Shown piece by piece: positions 1-8,857 of a stretch of 64,000 nt of DNA. How positions within the stretch are numbered: position 1 is the stretch's first letter; every line of letters begins with the position of its first letter. The DNA lies in contig JANYET010000055.1 of the NCBI GenBank assembly GCA_025359785.1, positions 1 through 64,000 of the forward strand, written 5' to 3'. The stretch is from Alphaproteobacteria bacterium. GTDB lineage: Bacteria > Pseudomonadota > Alphaproteobacteria > Caulobacterales > Caulobacteraceae. The translations under genes and the position numbers were made by a program. The notes beneath the pieces are model-generated. The model did not search any database and was not told the origin of the DNA. It was given only the letters and a program-made list of their open reading frames with translations.

Positions 1-888
1 GTCCAGCACCGCGTCCAGATAGGTCAGGCGCGGCGCGAGTTGGCCCAGTTGATTGGCGTGGGTGTCGAAGCCATCGAGGCTGACCACCGCGATCTGCGGG
101 CCGCCGGGCTCGCGCATGAAGCCGGCCACCGTGGTCCCCAGCTTGCGCGCCGCCTCTGCGCCCTGGCGCACCAGACCGGGCGCATTGGCGGTGGGCGTCA
201 TGGCGATCATGGACGTGTTCTGCGGCAGGTTGGTCATGGCCGCCTGGGCCATGGTCTCGGTGGCCAGGCCGCGGGCCAGGGCAGGGCCCAGCACCGGATC
301 GTCCTTGTAGAGGTCCTGCAGCAGGGTCGGCAGGCGGGCGGCGGCGTCGACGCCCTTGCCCGGCGACCAGGAGGCGGTCTGCACCTTGCCGTGCAGCAGC
401 AGCGGCGCGGTCGGGCCGATCGAGATGGCGTCCACCTTGCGGTGCGCCGAGAGCGTCTCGACCGCCCGGTTCAACCAGCCGGAGCTGGTCGAATAGACCC
501 CCGCCGCGCCGGTCTCCAGCACGTCCTGCGCCTCGAAGTGCGAGCGCGCGCGGTCGGGCGTCGCGACCGCGGGGACGATGCGCGCCTCGCCGGCCCTGGC
601 CATGGCGTGCACGGCGGTAAGCTGCGGATGGAGCGCGAACGTCCCGTCGAGAGGCAGCGCGTCGTTCAGCGCCAGGCCGCCGCGCAAGCCTTGGTACTCG
701 CTGTCGCCGATCGGCGGGGTGACCGACAGGCCATCCATGCCGCCGCGGCAGATCACCACGATGACCTTCTTCTTGTTGAGCGCCGTCTCCGCCGCCAGGG
801 CCGGGACGGCCAGCAGCTGCAGGGACAGGCCGAAGCCCGCCGCGGTGGCGAGCAGACTTCTGCGGGAGGGCTGGAAGGGCGCGTTCAT
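1..888 (-). CDS. DUF1501 family exported protein (C-terminus cut by window edge)
   Basis: The frame is open from the ATG at 888 to the window edge (296 codons, no stop), so the C-terminus is missing. The start has a twin-arginine-like signal: MNAPFQPSRRSLL, a hydrophobic stretch, then a PALA cleavage-like site near residue 32. An RGGMDGLS motif follows, typical of DUF1501 proteins, which have an alkaline-phosphatase-like fold and unknown function. The start overlaps the stop of the upstream DUF1800 gene (ATGA), so the two are translationally coupled. DUF1800 and DUF1501 genes are commonly adjacent in bacteria, and an exported two-protein unit is the usual reading. I infer export by Tat; the substrate is unknown. 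Confidence 0.85.
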   Translation of the reverse strand, partial: MNAPFQPSRRSLLATAAGFGLSLQLLAVPALAAETALNKKKVIVVICRGGMDGLSVTPPIGDSEYQGLRGGLALNDALPLDGTFALHPQLTAVHAMARAGEARIVPAVATPDRARSHFEAQDVLETGAAGVYSTSSGWLNRAVETLSAHRKVDAISIGPTAPLLLHGKVQTASWSPGKGVDAAARLPTLLQDLYKDDPVLGPALARGLATETMAQAAMTNLPQNTSMIAMTPTANAPGLVRQGAEAARKLGTTVAGFMREPGGPQIAVVSLDGFDTHANQLGQLAPRLTYLDAVLD

Positions 889-2378
889 CGGCGTTGAAAC
901 TCCGGGCTCATCAGCAGCAGGGCGAAGCCCTCGGGGCGCGATTCGGCGCGCGCGATCGCCTTGGCGGTGTCGGGCGACAGGCGCTCGCCCAGCGCGTCGG
1001 CAGCCAGGGCCTTCGGATCGCGGTCACGGACCGCGGAGGCGGAGAAGGCCTGGGCGAACTGCATGCGTTTGACGATGGCGTCCGGCGCGGCCCAGGACTG
1101 GGCGTCCTCGGGCCAGCCCTTCGGCGAGGGGGCCGAGAACGGCTTCTGACCGAGTGCCGTCAGCGTGGGCGCCAGTTGCCGGATGTCCTGCGGCTGGGCG
1201 CCGGCGGCCCGGTAGCTCGAGACGATGAACTCATAGGGCGTCTTGAATTTCGCCGGCGTCGGATCCCAGGCCTCGGGCGCGGCGATCAGCGCCTCGGCGA
1301 CCCGGGCGAGATCGCCGTGGCTCGAGCGCCAGGCGGCCTCCAGGCGCGCCACCAGGGCCGGCGAGGGCTCATCGGCGACGAAATGCCGGGCGATCTTGCC
1401 GCACACGAAACGGGCCGTCTGCGGCTTGGCGGCCAGATCGGTGAGGATGGCGTTGGTCTGGGCCTTGCCGCTCTGATCGTAGCGCACGCCCATGACGGTG
1501 CGCCCGCCGGGTTCGTGCGCGGCCTCGCGGAACACCGCCTGGCCGTAGACGCCGTCGCGCTCGCCGCCGATCGACAGGCCGGTCATGGCGCGGGCGAATT
1601 CGGTGACGTCGCCTTGAGTGTAGCCGCCACCCACGCCGACGGTGTGCAGCTCCATGATCTCGCGGGCCAGGTTCTCGTTGAGGCCCGGGGTCCGCTGGAC
1701 GGCCTTTTGCAGCTGGCCGCCGAGGCGGCCGCCGCGCCGTTGGGCCATCGCCGCCTGGCTGTCGGGTCCGATCGACTGGATCTGATCGAGGTAGGTGAGC
1801 ATCGCCGGATGGCTCTCGGCCGCGCCCAGCAGGTCCTCGAACCGGCCAAACACGTTGGGCCGGATCGCCTCGGCCTCGAAGGGGCCGACCACCGTGCCGG
1901 TGATCGCCTTGGTGGCCGAGACGGTGAAGTGGTTGGCCCAGAACAGCGTCCAGCGCTCGCGGAATCCGGCGTCGGTGGTGGCGGCGAGCTGGGTCCGCGC
2001 CGTGAAGTCGCCGCTGATATCCTTGCGCAGCATATTGCCCACGGCCTTCACCGGGTCGCGGACCTCTCGCTTGGCCGGGCCGGCGTCCATCGTGGCTGAA
2101 CTCGTGGGGGCCGAACTTGTGGGCGCCGCCGCCTGGACGGCCTGGGCCTTCTCGACGCGCTCGTCCTTGCGCTCGCGGCGGTATTCGCGGAATTCGGCCA
2201 TGCGCTGGGCGCTGGTCATCGCCTCGCCGGCCGGCTGATCGGCGCCCTGGCGGCGGATTTGGGCGCGCAGGAAGCCTTGCGGATCGGAGCGCGCCTGGGC
2301 GATTTCGCCGGGCTTCGCGCCCAGCCCGAACCGCGTCACCGCGATCGCGGCTCTCATGTCCTGGTCGGCAAGCGCCAT
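885..2378 (-). CDS. DUF1800 domain-containing protein
   Basis: A 497-residue protein with the length and layout of the DUF1800 family. It has an N-terminal RFGLGAKPGE segment, a central RWTLFWANHFTVS block around residue 145, then NLAREIMELHTVGVGGGYTQGDV, the most characteristic DUF1800 stretch. The C-terminal part carries FKTPYEFIVSSYRA and a PEFQRR end. An Ala/Ser/Thr-rich insert lies at about residues 75-100. The start at 2378 is supported by an AAGGAGG ribosome site 4-5 bases upstream. The biochemical role of the family is unknown; it pairs with the overlapping DUF1501 gene downstream and probably works with it at the cell envelope. No clear signal peptide is seen at the N-terminus. Confidence 0.9.
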   Translation of the reverse strand: MALADQDMRAAIAVTRFGLGAKPGEIAQARSDPQGFLRAQIRRQGADQPAGEAMTSAQRMAEFREYRRERKDERVEKAQAVQAAAPTSSAPTSSATMDAGPAKREVRDPVKAVGNMLRKDISGDFTARTQLAATTDAGFRERWTLFWANHFTVSATKAITGTVVGPFEAEAIRPNVFGRFEDLLGAAESHPAMLTYLDQIQSIGPDSQAAMAQRRGGRLGGQLQKAVQRTPGLNENLAREIMELHTVGVGGGYTQGDVTEFARAMTGLSIGGERDGVYGQAVFREAAHEPGGRTVMGVRYDQSGKAQTNAILTDLAAKPQTARFVCGKIARHFVADEPSPALVARLEAAWRSSHGDLARVAEALIAAPEAWDPTPAKFKTPYEFIVSSYRAAGAQPQDIRQLAPTLTALGQKPFSAPSPKGWPEDAQSWAAPDAIVKRMQFAQAFSASAVRDRDPKALAADALGERLSPDTAKAIARAESRPEGFALLLMSPEFQRR

Positions 2379-2457
2379 AACGCCTCCTTGCGCTTGTCCC
2401 TCTGGCCCGTCATCTCACCGCAAGGCGGCTGGATGTGGGCCGGGACGTTTCGGGAGC

Positions 2458-3195
2458 ATGTCAAGCTTGGCGCGAGGATTTAAGGAACCCGGTGACAAGC
2501 CCAGGCGGTTCTACGCCTCGGTTTCTGTCGCGCAGATGAACGGCGGTTTTACCGTGTTGCTCGACGCCCGCAGCCTGCGCGGGCCGAAGGGGGGCGTCAC
2601 GATCCTGCCGACGCGGGCGCTTGCCGATCAGGTGGCCGCGGAATGGGCAGGGCAGGGCGAGGCCCTGGAGCTGGCGACGATGCACGCCACGCGGCTGGCC
2701 AACACCGCCATCGAGACCATCCCGCAGGCCCGCGAGGCGACCGCGCAGTCGATTGCCGACTACGCGGGCTCCGACCTGCTCTGCTACTTCGCCCCGGCGC
2801 CGGCCGAGCTGCTGGCGCGGCAGGAACAGGCCTGGGGGCCCGTCCTGGATCGCGCGGAGGCCGAGACCGGCCTGCGCCTCGTGCGCGCCGCCGGCATCGT
2901 CCACCAGGCCCAGCCGCCGGAGACCCTGGCGCAGGTCAAGGCGCTGGCGCTCGAACTCGACGACTTCGCACTGACCGGTCTGGCGTTCGGCGCGCCGCTG
3001 TTCGGCTCGGCGGTGCTGGCGCTGGCCGTGCAACGCGGCTGGCTCTCCGGCGAGCAGGCCTTCACCCTGTCGCGCCTCGACGAGGCCTGGCAGGAGGAGA
3101 AGTGGGGCATCGACGACGAGGCCGCCGAACGCACCGAGCGCCTCGCCGTCGAAGCGGTCATGCTGGACCGCTGGTTCCGGGGGTTGGCCGGATAG
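2458..3195 (+). CDS. ATP12 family chaperone protein
   Basis: A 245-residue protein of the ATP12 family, which in mitochondria chaperones the F1-ATPase alpha subunit; alphaproteobacterial homologues are presumed to assist F1 assembly. Visible family features are RFYASVSV then GGFTVLLDARSLRGPKG (residues about 15-45), WAGQGEALELATMHATRLANTAIE (about 75-100), SDLLCYFAPAPAELLARQ, and the C-terminal ALAVQRGWLSGEQAFTLSRLDE with QEEKWGIDDEA. I chose the ATG at 2458 because the family N-terminus starts close to it; in-frame codons further upstream lie in the promoter gap to the divergent DUF1800 gene. No ATP synthase genes lie in this window, so the role rests on family knowledge alone. Confidence 0.88.
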   Translation: MSSLARGFKEPGDKPRRFYASVSVAQMNGGFTVLLDARSLRGPKGGVTILPTRALADQVAAEWAGQGEALELATMHATRLANTAIETIPQAREATAQSIADYAGSDLLCYFAPAPAELLARQEQAWGPVLDRAEAETGLRLVRAAGIVHQAQPPETLAQVKALALELDDFALTGLAFGAPLFGSAVLALAVQRGWLSGEQAFTLSRLDEAWQEEKWGIDDEAAERTERLAVEAVMLDRWFRGLAG

Positions 3196-3625
3196 GGGGC
3201 TCTATCGGGGCGCCGTCGCGCGGTTGCTGGGGCGCCCGCGCCTCGTACATGGAGTTGATTAGCGCGCTCGGCGGCTGCGTTGGATCGCGCGCTCTCTATA
3301 ATTCTGCTCGTCATTCTCGGCCCAGGAGCGCAGCGACGCCGTGCCGGGAATCCAGACATGCAGGCGATATAGGAGGAGGCTCGGCGCCGCCGTGTTTCCC
3401 ATGGCGCCCGCCGGCGTATCTGGATGGCCGGCACAAGGGGCCGGCCATGACGAGCTTCGCGTGGGTCTACTCAGGCGCCGAGGGCTCTAGCCGCCCTTGA
3501 ACGAAGGCACGTCAGACTCACGTGAAGCGCTTTCTGGAGTGCAGGTTCGATCCCGGCGGCCCGCAATTTGCGACGGTGTTCTGCGAACGCCGACACATGT
3601 GTCGGTTTGGAGCGGAACCTGGGCT
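3196..3625. other. Intergenic stretch containing a dispersed repeat
   Basis: This 430-base gap between the ATP12-like gene and a small hypothetical gene has no convincing coding frame. Its centre (about 3268-3456) is one copy of a repeat also found near 8641 and 23232. The rest, 3457-3625, would hold the promoter of the downstream gene, but I see no clear sigma-70 boxes. Confidence 0.6.
3268..3456 (+). repeat. Dispersed ~190 bp intergenic repeat, copy A
   Basis: Matches copies at 8641-8825 (same strand) and 23232-23415 (opposite strand). Shared blocks in order are GTTGGATCGCG, TCGTCATTC, CCCAGGAGCGC, CGACGCCGTG, GGGAATCCAGA, GAGGCTCGGCG, TCCCATGGCG, GGCGTATCTGGATGGCCG, CACAAGGG and CGGCCATGACGAGC. 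It has no coding capacity I can support. The conserved parts contain short inverted segments, so it may fold as RNA or be a non-autonomous mobile repeat. Confidence 0.8.
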
Positions 3626-4006
3626 GTGGTCACGCAGATCGCCTCATACGGTCGTCCCGGCCTGATACAGGCCGCCCGTCTGCAGATGACCGGCGCGCGC
3701 GCGGTGACGCCGGTCGCCGTCGCCCCCGTGCTGCGCGACCGCCCCCAGTCCTCGACCCCGCAACATTCCGCCTCGGCCGTGGCCTTCGCGCCGGCCGCCA
3801 TGAGCGCGCTGATCGAAGCGCAGGAACGCCTGGCGCAGAACGCCCCGGCGCAGGTCCGCCGCCGGACCGCCGACGAGATCGATCATCTGGTGGCGCGCAT
3901 GGAGGCCGCGGCCGACCCGGACCTGACCAGCGCCTCGCTCACCGTGCGCCAGCTGATTAGCGTTCGCGACGCACTGTCCCGCACCTCGGTCGATATCCAG
4001 GCCTGA
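3626..4006 (+). CDS. Hypothetical protein
   Basis: A small protein of about 126 residues with no family I recognise. The N-terminal part is Pro/Ala-rich and low in complexity. The C-terminal 60 residues look helical and conserved-like (AMSALIEAQERLAQ, TADEIDHLVARMEAAADPD, VRQLISVRDALSRTSVDIQA). I placed the start at the GTG at 3626, followed by VTQIASYGRPGLIQAARLQ; a GGAG lies 13 bases upstream. An ATG at 3686 is an alternative start. Upstream in-frame codons run into repeat-like DNA and are unlikely to be coding. No signal peptide or membrane segment is seen. The neighbouring pccB is 90 bases downstream on the same strand but need not be cotranscribed. Confidence 0.55.
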   Translation: MVTQIASYGRPGLIQAARLQMTGARAVTPVAVAPVLRDRPQSSTPQHSASAVAFAPAAMSALIEAQERLAQNAPAQVRRRTADEIDHLVARMEAAADPDLTSASLTVRQLISVRDALSRTSVDIQA

Positions 4007-4096
4007 CGCGCGGCGTGGCCACGGCCGCCGCCTGAACTTGCCACGCCGAGACGCGCGCTCTACGCCTTTCGGCGATTAAGCGAAGGGCAGGGACGC

Positions 4097-5629
4097 GTGA
4101 AGCATATCCTCGAAGAGCTGGACAGGCGCCGGGAAGAGGCGCGTCAGGGCGGTGGCGAGCGGCGGATCGCCAGCCAGCACGCCAAGGGCAAGCTGACGGC
4201 GCGCGAACGCGTCGACCTGCTGCTGGACGAGGGCTCGTTCGAGGAGTTCGACATGTTCGTCGAGCACCGCGCCACCGACTTCGGGATGGCCGACCAGAAA
4301 ATCCCCGGGGATGGCGTCATTACAGGCTGGGGCCGTATCAACGGCCGCGTGGTCTTTGTGTTCTCCAAGGACTTCACCGTGTTTGGCGGCTCGCTGAGCG
4401 GCGCGCACGCCCAGAAAATTCTCAAGGTGCAGCGCCAGGCGCTGAAGATGGGCGCGCCGATCATCGGCCTGTTCGACGCCGGCGGCGCCCGCATCCAGGA
4501 GGGCGTCGAGAGCCTGGCCGGTTACGCCGACATTTTCCTGGAAAACACCCTGGCGTCCGGCGTCATCCCGCAGATCAGCGTGATAATGGGCCCCTGCGCC
4601 GGCGGCGACGTCTATTCACCGGCCATCACCGACTTCATCTTCATGGTGAAGGACACCAGCTACATGTACGTGACCGGCCCCGACGTGGTGAAGACGGTCA
4701 CCCACGAGGACGTCAGCCACGAGGACCTGGGCGGCTATCGCATCCACGCCATGAAGTCGGGCGTCGCCGACGGGGCCTTCGACAACGACCTGGAGGCGCT
4801 GACCCAGGTCCGCCGGCTGGTGGACTTCCTGCCGGCCTCCAACCGCGAAAAGCCGCCGCTGCGCGAGAGCTTCGACGAGGCCGAGCGCGACGAGGCGAGC
4901 CTCGACACCCTGATCCCGGCCAACCCCAACAAGCCTTACGACATGAAGGAGTTGATCCTGAAGATCGTCGATGAGGCGGACTTCTTCGAGATCAGCCCGG
5001 ACTACGCCAAGAACATCGTCGTGGGCTTCGCGCGGATGGATGGCCAGCCGGTGGGCATTGTCGCCAACCAGCCGCAGGTGCTGGCCGGCGTCCTCGACAT
5101 CGATTCCAGCCGCAAGGCCGCCCGCTTCGTGCGCTTCTGCGACGCCTTCGAGTTCCCGCTGATCACGCTCGTCGATGTGCCGGGCTTCATGCCGGGCACC
5201 AAGCAGGAGCAGGGCGGCCTGATCCGCCATGGCGCCAAGCTGCTGTTCGCCTTTGCCGAGGCGACGGTGCCGAAGATCACCCTGATCACCCGCAAGGCCT
5301 ATGGCGGCGCCTACGACGTCATGGCGTCGAAGCACCTGCGCGGCGACATCAACTACGCCTGGCCCACCGCCGAGATCGCGGTGATGGGCGCCAAGGGTGC
5401 GGTGGAGATCATCTTCCGCTCGGAGATCGGCGACCCGGAGGCCATCGCGGCGCGCACGGCGGAGTACCAGGCCCGCTTCGCCAACCCCTTCGTCGCGGCC
5501 TCAAGAGGCTACATCGACGACGTGATCATGCCCCACGGCACGCGCCGGCGGATCGTGCGCGCGCTGAAAAACCTCAAGGGCAAGCAGCTGACCAACCCCT
5601 GGAAAAAGCACGACAACATTCCGTTGTAG
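4097..5629 (+). CDS. pccB: Propionyl-CoA carboxylase beta subunit (acyl-CoA carboxyltransferase)
   Basis: A 510-residue carboxyltransferase subunit of a biotin-dependent acyl-CoA carboxylase. It moves CO2 from carboxybiotin on the alpha subunit to propionyl-CoA, giving methylmalonyl-CoA in the cytoplasm. The usual motifs are present: [19 protein letters not shown] near residue 33, [20 protein letters not shown] near 127, [18 protein letters not shown], and in the second half [17 protein letters not shown] and [16 protein letters not shown]. Length and motifs fit PccB better than acetyl-CoA carboxylase AccD, which lacks this tandem architecture. The start is GTG at 4097 with AGGGCAGGGA upstream. 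The partner pccA begins about 620 bases downstream, separated by msrB on the other strand. Propionyl specificity is inferred from family likeness. Confidence 0.93.
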   Translation: MKHILEELDRRREEARQGGGERRIASQHAKGKLTARERVDLLLDEGSFEEFDMFVEHRATDFGMADQKIPGDGVITGWGRINGRVVFVFSKDFTVFGGSLSGAHAQKILKVQRQALKMGAPIIGLFDAGGARIQEGVESLAGYADIFLENTLASGVIPQISVIMGPCAGGDVYSPAITDFIFMVKDTSYMYVTGPDVVKTVTHEDVSHEDLGGYRIHAMKSGVADGAFDNDLEALTQVRRLVDFLPASNREKPPLRESFDEAERDEASLDTLIPANPNKPYDMKELILKIVDEADFFEISPDYAKNIVVGFARMDGQPVGIVANQPQVLAGVLDIDSSRKAARFVRFCDAFEFPLITLVDVPGFMPGTKQEQGGLIRHGAKLLFAFAEATVPKITLITRKAYGGAYDVMASKHLRGDINYAWPTAEIAVMGAKGAVEIIFRSEIGDPEAIAARTAEYQARFANPFVAASRGYIDDVIMPHGTRRRIVRALKNLKGKQLTNPWKKHDNIPL

Positions 5630-5636
5630 GGGAACT

Positions 5637-5668
5637 CTTACCTCCCGCCGCTTTGCGGGGGAGGTAAG
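5637..5668. repeat. Perfectly paired inverted repeat (REP/terminator-like)
   Basis: Arms CTTACCTCCC-CCGC and GCGG-GGGAGGTAAG enclose a short TTT loop, just after the pccB stop and before the convergent msrB stop. It could end transcription in either direction, but neither side has a T tract. A degenerate relative with the same GGGGGAGGTAAG arm sits at 29204-29243, so it also belongs to a dispersed hairpin family. Confidence 0.6.
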
Positions 5669-5679
5669 CGCCGCCGGCG

Positions 5680-6198
5680 CTAAGCCACCGCAACCGCTTT
5701 CGCTACGCCCTCGCCACGGCCCAACCGGTCGGGCAGGGGCGCGCCGTAGGGGGTGAACTCGAGGCTCACTGAATTGATGCAGTAGCGCAGGCGGGTCGGC
5801 GGCGGGCCGTCGGGGAAGACGTGGCCCTGGTGGCTGCCACAGCGGGCGCAGGTCGTCTCGATGCGGACCATGCCATAGGAGACGTCGCGGATCGCGGTCA
5901 CGTGCGTCTCGTCCACCGGCGCCCAGAAACTGGGCCAGCCGGTGCCGCTCTCGAACTTGGTCTTGTGCTCGAACAGCGGCAGGCCGCAGAGGCGGCAGCC
6001 GTAAATCCCGCTGTCCTTCTGATCCAGCAGGCCGCCGCAAAACGGCGCCTCGGTGCCGTGATGCAGCAGGACCTCGGCCTCCTCGCGGGTCAGCGCGGCC
6101 TCCAGGGCCTTGCGTTCCTCTGCGGTAGGCGGGGTCAGGTCGAATCCTGACGGTGAAAGCTGGGCGGGGGAGATCGCTGGCGTGCTCATGTGCGTCAA
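5680..6198 (-). CDS. msrB: Peptide-methionine (R)-S-oxide reductase MsrB
   Basis: A 172-residue MsrB, which reduces the R-epimer of methionine sulfoxide in oxidised proteins. The catalytic cysteine is Cys140 in RYCINSVSLEF. The structural zinc site is complete: Cys68/Cys71 (CRLC) and Cys117/Cys120 (CARC). The substrate-binding GTGWPSFW is at about residues 85-92. Cys54 (APFCGG) sits where a resolving cysteine is found in many relatives. There is an N-terminal extension of about 30 residues without a clear signal peptide, so the protein is probably cytoplasmic. Another possible start is the ATG three codons later. It lies convergent with pccB and divergent from pccA, so its own promoter must overlap the 49-base gap before pccA. 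Confidence 0.95.
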   Translation of the reverse strand: MTHMSTPAISPAQLSPSGFDLTPPTAEERKALEAALTREEAEVLLHHGTEAPFCGGLLDQKDSGIYGCRLCGLPLFEHKTKFESGTGWPSFWAPVDETHVTAIRDVSYGMVRIETTCARCGSHQGHVFPDGPPPTRLRYCINSVSLEFTPYGAPLPDRLGRGEGVAKAVAVA

Positions 6199-6247
6199 TC
6201 TAAGGTCGCGCCCTTCGCTTCGGAAGTGAGATGGTCACGTAGGTTAG

Positions 6248-8221
6248 ATGTTTTCCAAGATTCTGATCGCCAACCGCGGGGAAATCGCGGTCCGTATCAT
6301 CAAGACCTGCCGCCGGATGGGGATCGCCACGGTGGTGGTCTATTCTGAGGCCGACGCCGATTCCATGGCGGTCGAGATGGCCGACGAGACGGTGTTCATC
6401 GGTCCGCCGCCGGCCGCGCAGTCCTATCTGGTGGCCGACAAGATCATCGCGGCAGCCCACGAGACCGGCGCCGAGGCGATCCATCCGGGCTTCGGCTTCC
6501 TGTCGGAAAACGCCAGCTTCGCCCGGCGCTGCGCCGAGGAGAAGATCGTCTTCATCGGCCCCAACCCGCACGCCATCGAGGCGATGGGCGACAAGATCGA
6601 AAGCAAGAAATTCGCCACCAAGGCCGGCGTGTCGGTGGTGCCCGGTCACATCGGCGAGATCGACGACACCGCCCACGCGATCAAGATTTCCGAGACCATC
6701 GGCTATCCGGTGATGATCAAGGCCTCGGCGGGTGGCGGCGGCAAGGGCATCCGGGTCGCCTGGACCATCAAGGACGTCGAGGAGGGGTTCCCGGCGGTGA
6801 AGGCCGAGGCCAAATCGAGCTTCGGCGACGACCGCATCTTCATCGAGAAGTTCATCGAGAGCCCGCGCCATATCGAGATCCAGGTGCTGGGCGACAAGCA
6901 CGGCCACGTGGTCCACCTGTTCGAGCGCGAGTGCTCGATCCAACGGCGCAACCAGAAGGTCATTGAAGAGGCGCCGAGCCCGCTGCTCGACGAGACGACG
7001 CGCGCGGCCATGGGCGCCCAGGCTGTCGCCCTGGCCCAGGCGGTCAACTACGACAGCGCCGGCACCGTCGAGTTCGTGGCCGGACAAGACAGGAGCTTCT
7101 TCTTCCTGGAGATGAACACCCGCCTGCAGGTGGAGCATCCGGTCACCGAGCTGATCACCGGCCTGGACCTGGTCGAACAGATGATCCGCTCGGCCTTCGG
7201 CGAGAAGCTCGCCTTCGCGCAAGCTGACCTGAAGATCGACGGCTGGGCCATGGAGAGCCGCATCTACGCCGAGGACCCCTATCGCGGGTTCCTGCCCTCC
7301 ATCGGCCGCCTGGTGCGCTACGACCCGCCTGTCGAGGGCGAGGTTGAGGGCGGCAAGGTCCGCAACGACGCCGGCGTCCGCGAGGGCGACGAAATCTCGA
7401 TGTTCTACGACCCGATGATCTCCAAGCTGTCGACCTGGGCCAAGACCCGCGAGGGCGCCATCGACGTCATGGGCCGCGCGCTGGAGGACTTCCACATCGA
7501 GGGCCTGGGCCAGAACATCCCGTTCCTGGCTGCGGTGATGGACCAGCCACGGTTCCGCTCGGGCAAGCTCTCCACCAACTACATCAAGGACGAGTTCCCG
7601 GACGGGTTCGCGGGCCTGGCCGCAAGCGACGACCAGCAGGACATCATCTGCGCCGTGGCGCTCTGCATGCACCGGACCCTGCTGGCCCGCGTCGCGCCGG
7701 ACCAGCTGCGCCAGGATTGGATCGCCGTGGTTGGGCATGACCGGCGCGCGGTGCGGGTCAGCGGCGACGCCGACGGCCTGACGCTCGAACACGGCGGCCG
7801 CGCCAACCGGCTGGACGCGGTGCGCTGGCGGCCAGGCCAGCCGACCTTCCGGGGCCGCCTGGACGGGCGCGCCTTCACCGCGAGCGTGAAGCCCGCCGCC
7901 GAGGGATTCGTGGTCCGCCTGCGCGCCGCGACCCAGCACGTGCTGATCCTGACCCCGCGTTCGGCCGACCTGCACGACCGGCTGCCGCCGCGCATGGCCG
8001 CCGACACCTCCAAGACCGTGCTCTCGCCGATGCCGGGTCTGGTGGTCACGCTCGACGTCGTGGTGGGCCAGCAGGTGCGCACCGGCGAGGCGGTGGCGGT
8101 GATCGAGGCGATGAAGATGCAGAACATCATCCGCGCCGAACGCGACGGGGTGGTGAAAGCGGTCAACGCGGCGGCCGGCGACAGCGTCGCCGCCGACGAG
8201 GTGCTGGTGGAGTTCGCGTAA
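6248..8221 (+). CDS. pccA: Propionyl-CoA carboxylase alpha subunit (biotin carboxylase plus biotin carrier)
   Basis: A 657-residue alpha subunit that carboxylates its own biotin with ATP and bicarbonate and hands the carboxyl group to PccB. The biotin carboxylase half runs to about residue 447: MFSKILIANRGEIAVRII at the start, ATP-grasp glycine loop KASAGGGGKGIRV near 160, ERECSIQRRNQKVIEEAPSP near 230 and EMNTRLQVEHPVTE near 290. A linker follows, then a C-terminal biotinyl domain with the biotin attachment lysine at residue 623 in EAMKM. Length and fused carrier match PccA and methylcrotonyl-CoA carboxylase alpha; the neighbouring pccB favours propionyl-CoA. A DUF805 gene follows after only 6 bases and is probably cotranscribed. 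Confidence 0.94.
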   Translation: MFSKILIANRGEIAVRIIKTCRRMGIATVVVYSEADADSMAVEMADETVFIGPPPAAQSYLVADKIIAAAHETGAEAIHPGFGFLSENASFARRCAEEKIVFIGPNPHAIEAMGDKIESKKFATKAGVSVVPGHIGEIDDTAHAIKISETIGYPVMIKASAGGGGKGIRVAWTIKDVEEGFPAVKAEAKSSFGDDRIFIEKFIESPRHIEIQVLGDKHGHVVHLFERECSIQRRNQKVIEEAPSPLLDETTRAAMGAQAVALAQAVNYDSAGTVEFVAGQDRSFFFLEMNTRLQVEHPVTELITGLDLVEQMIRSAFGEKLAFAQADLKIDGWAMESRIYAEDPYRGFLPSIGRLVRYDPPVEGEVEGGKVRNDAGVREGDEISMFYDPMISKLSTWAKTREGAIDVMGRALEDFHIEGLGQNIPFLAAVMDQPRFRSGKLSTNYIKDEFPDGFAGLAASDDQQDIICAVALCMHRTLLARVAPDQLRQDWIAVVGHDRRAVRVSGDADGLTLEHGGRANRLDAVRWRPGQPTFRGRLDGRAFTASVKPAAEGFVVRLRAATQHVLILTPRSADLHDRLPPRMAADTSKTVLSPMPGLVVTLDVVVGQQVRTGEAVAVIEAMKMQNIIRAERDGVVKAVNAAAGDSVAADEVLVEFA

Positions 8222-8227
8222 AGTCCC

Positions 8228-8635
8228 ATGAACGGCCAGACGGACTGGAGCGAGCTGTTCTTTTCGGCCAACGGCCGCGCGCCGCGCATGCCGTCGCTGA
8301 TCGCCGCGGCGACGCTGCTGATCGTCGCGGTGTTCTATGAGGCGGTGGCGGGCTCGACGCTGCACTGGATCACCGGCTGGTTCGTCTATCCGCCGCTGGT
8401 CTATTGCGGCGCCTGTGTGCTGTCCAAGCGCCTGCACGACCGGGGCCGGTCCGGCTGGTGGGCGGCCCTGGTGCTGGTGGCGATCGTGGCGGTGTGGCCC
8501 CGGCCCGACAGCTTCTTCGACTTCGCCTTCACCCTGGTCCTGATCTGGGCGGGTGTGGAGCTGGGCGCCATGCCGGGAGAGGCCGGCGCCAACCGCTACG
8601 GTCCCAACCCGCTCGGCCCGCCGCTCTACGCCTAG
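8228..8635 (+). CDS. DUF805 family membrane protein
   Basis: A 135-residue membrane protein with three to four hydrophobic segments and the DUF805-type centre YPPLVYCGACVLSKRLHDRGRSGWWAAL, including the conserved KRLHDRGRSGWW loop. It starts 6 bases after pccA with no terminator between, so it is probably in the same transcript. The function of the family is unknown. The N-terminus MNGQTDWSELFFSANGRAPR resembles other DUF805 members (a short soluble lead before the first membrane span). The C-terminus ends NRYGPNPLG, another family hallmark. Confidence 0.85.
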   Translation: MNGQTDWSELFFSANGRAPRMPSLIAAATLLIVAVFYEAVAGSTLHWITGWFVYPPLVYCGACVLSKRLHDRGRSGWWAALVLVAIVAVWPRPDSFFDFAFTLVLIWAGVELGAMPGEAGANRYGPNPLGPPLYA

Positions 8636-8640
8636 CCTAC

Positions 8641-8825
8641 CGGCGAATGAGTTGGATCGCGGGGTCTCCACAATCCTGGTCGTCATTCGCAGCCCAGGAG
8701 CGCAGCGACGCCGTGCCGGGAATCCAGAAACACTGACGATGCAAGACAAGGCTCGGCGCCGCGGTGTCTCCCACGGCGTCCGCCGGCGTATCTGGATGGC
8801 CGCCACAAGGGACGGCCATGACGAG
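8641..8825 (+). repeat. Dispersed ~190 bp intergenic repeat, copy B
   Basis: Closely matches copy A (3268-3456) in the same orientation. It is bracketed by a 14-base direct repeat, CTACCGGCGAATGA, at 8637-8650 and 8858-8871. The second copy overlaps the final codons of the neighbouring SPOR-domain gene. This looks like a target-site duplication or a recombination footprint. No protein-coding role is supported. Confidence 0.8.
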
Positions 8826-8857
8826 CTTTGGGTGGGTCAGCTTGAGAGCCGAACGCG

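Noticed and set aside
6200..8806. Very long minus-strand open frame across pccA
   Set aside because: It mirrors pccA codons in antisense and its His/Gly/Arg/Asp-rich product has no domain; high GC suppresses stops on the opposite strand.
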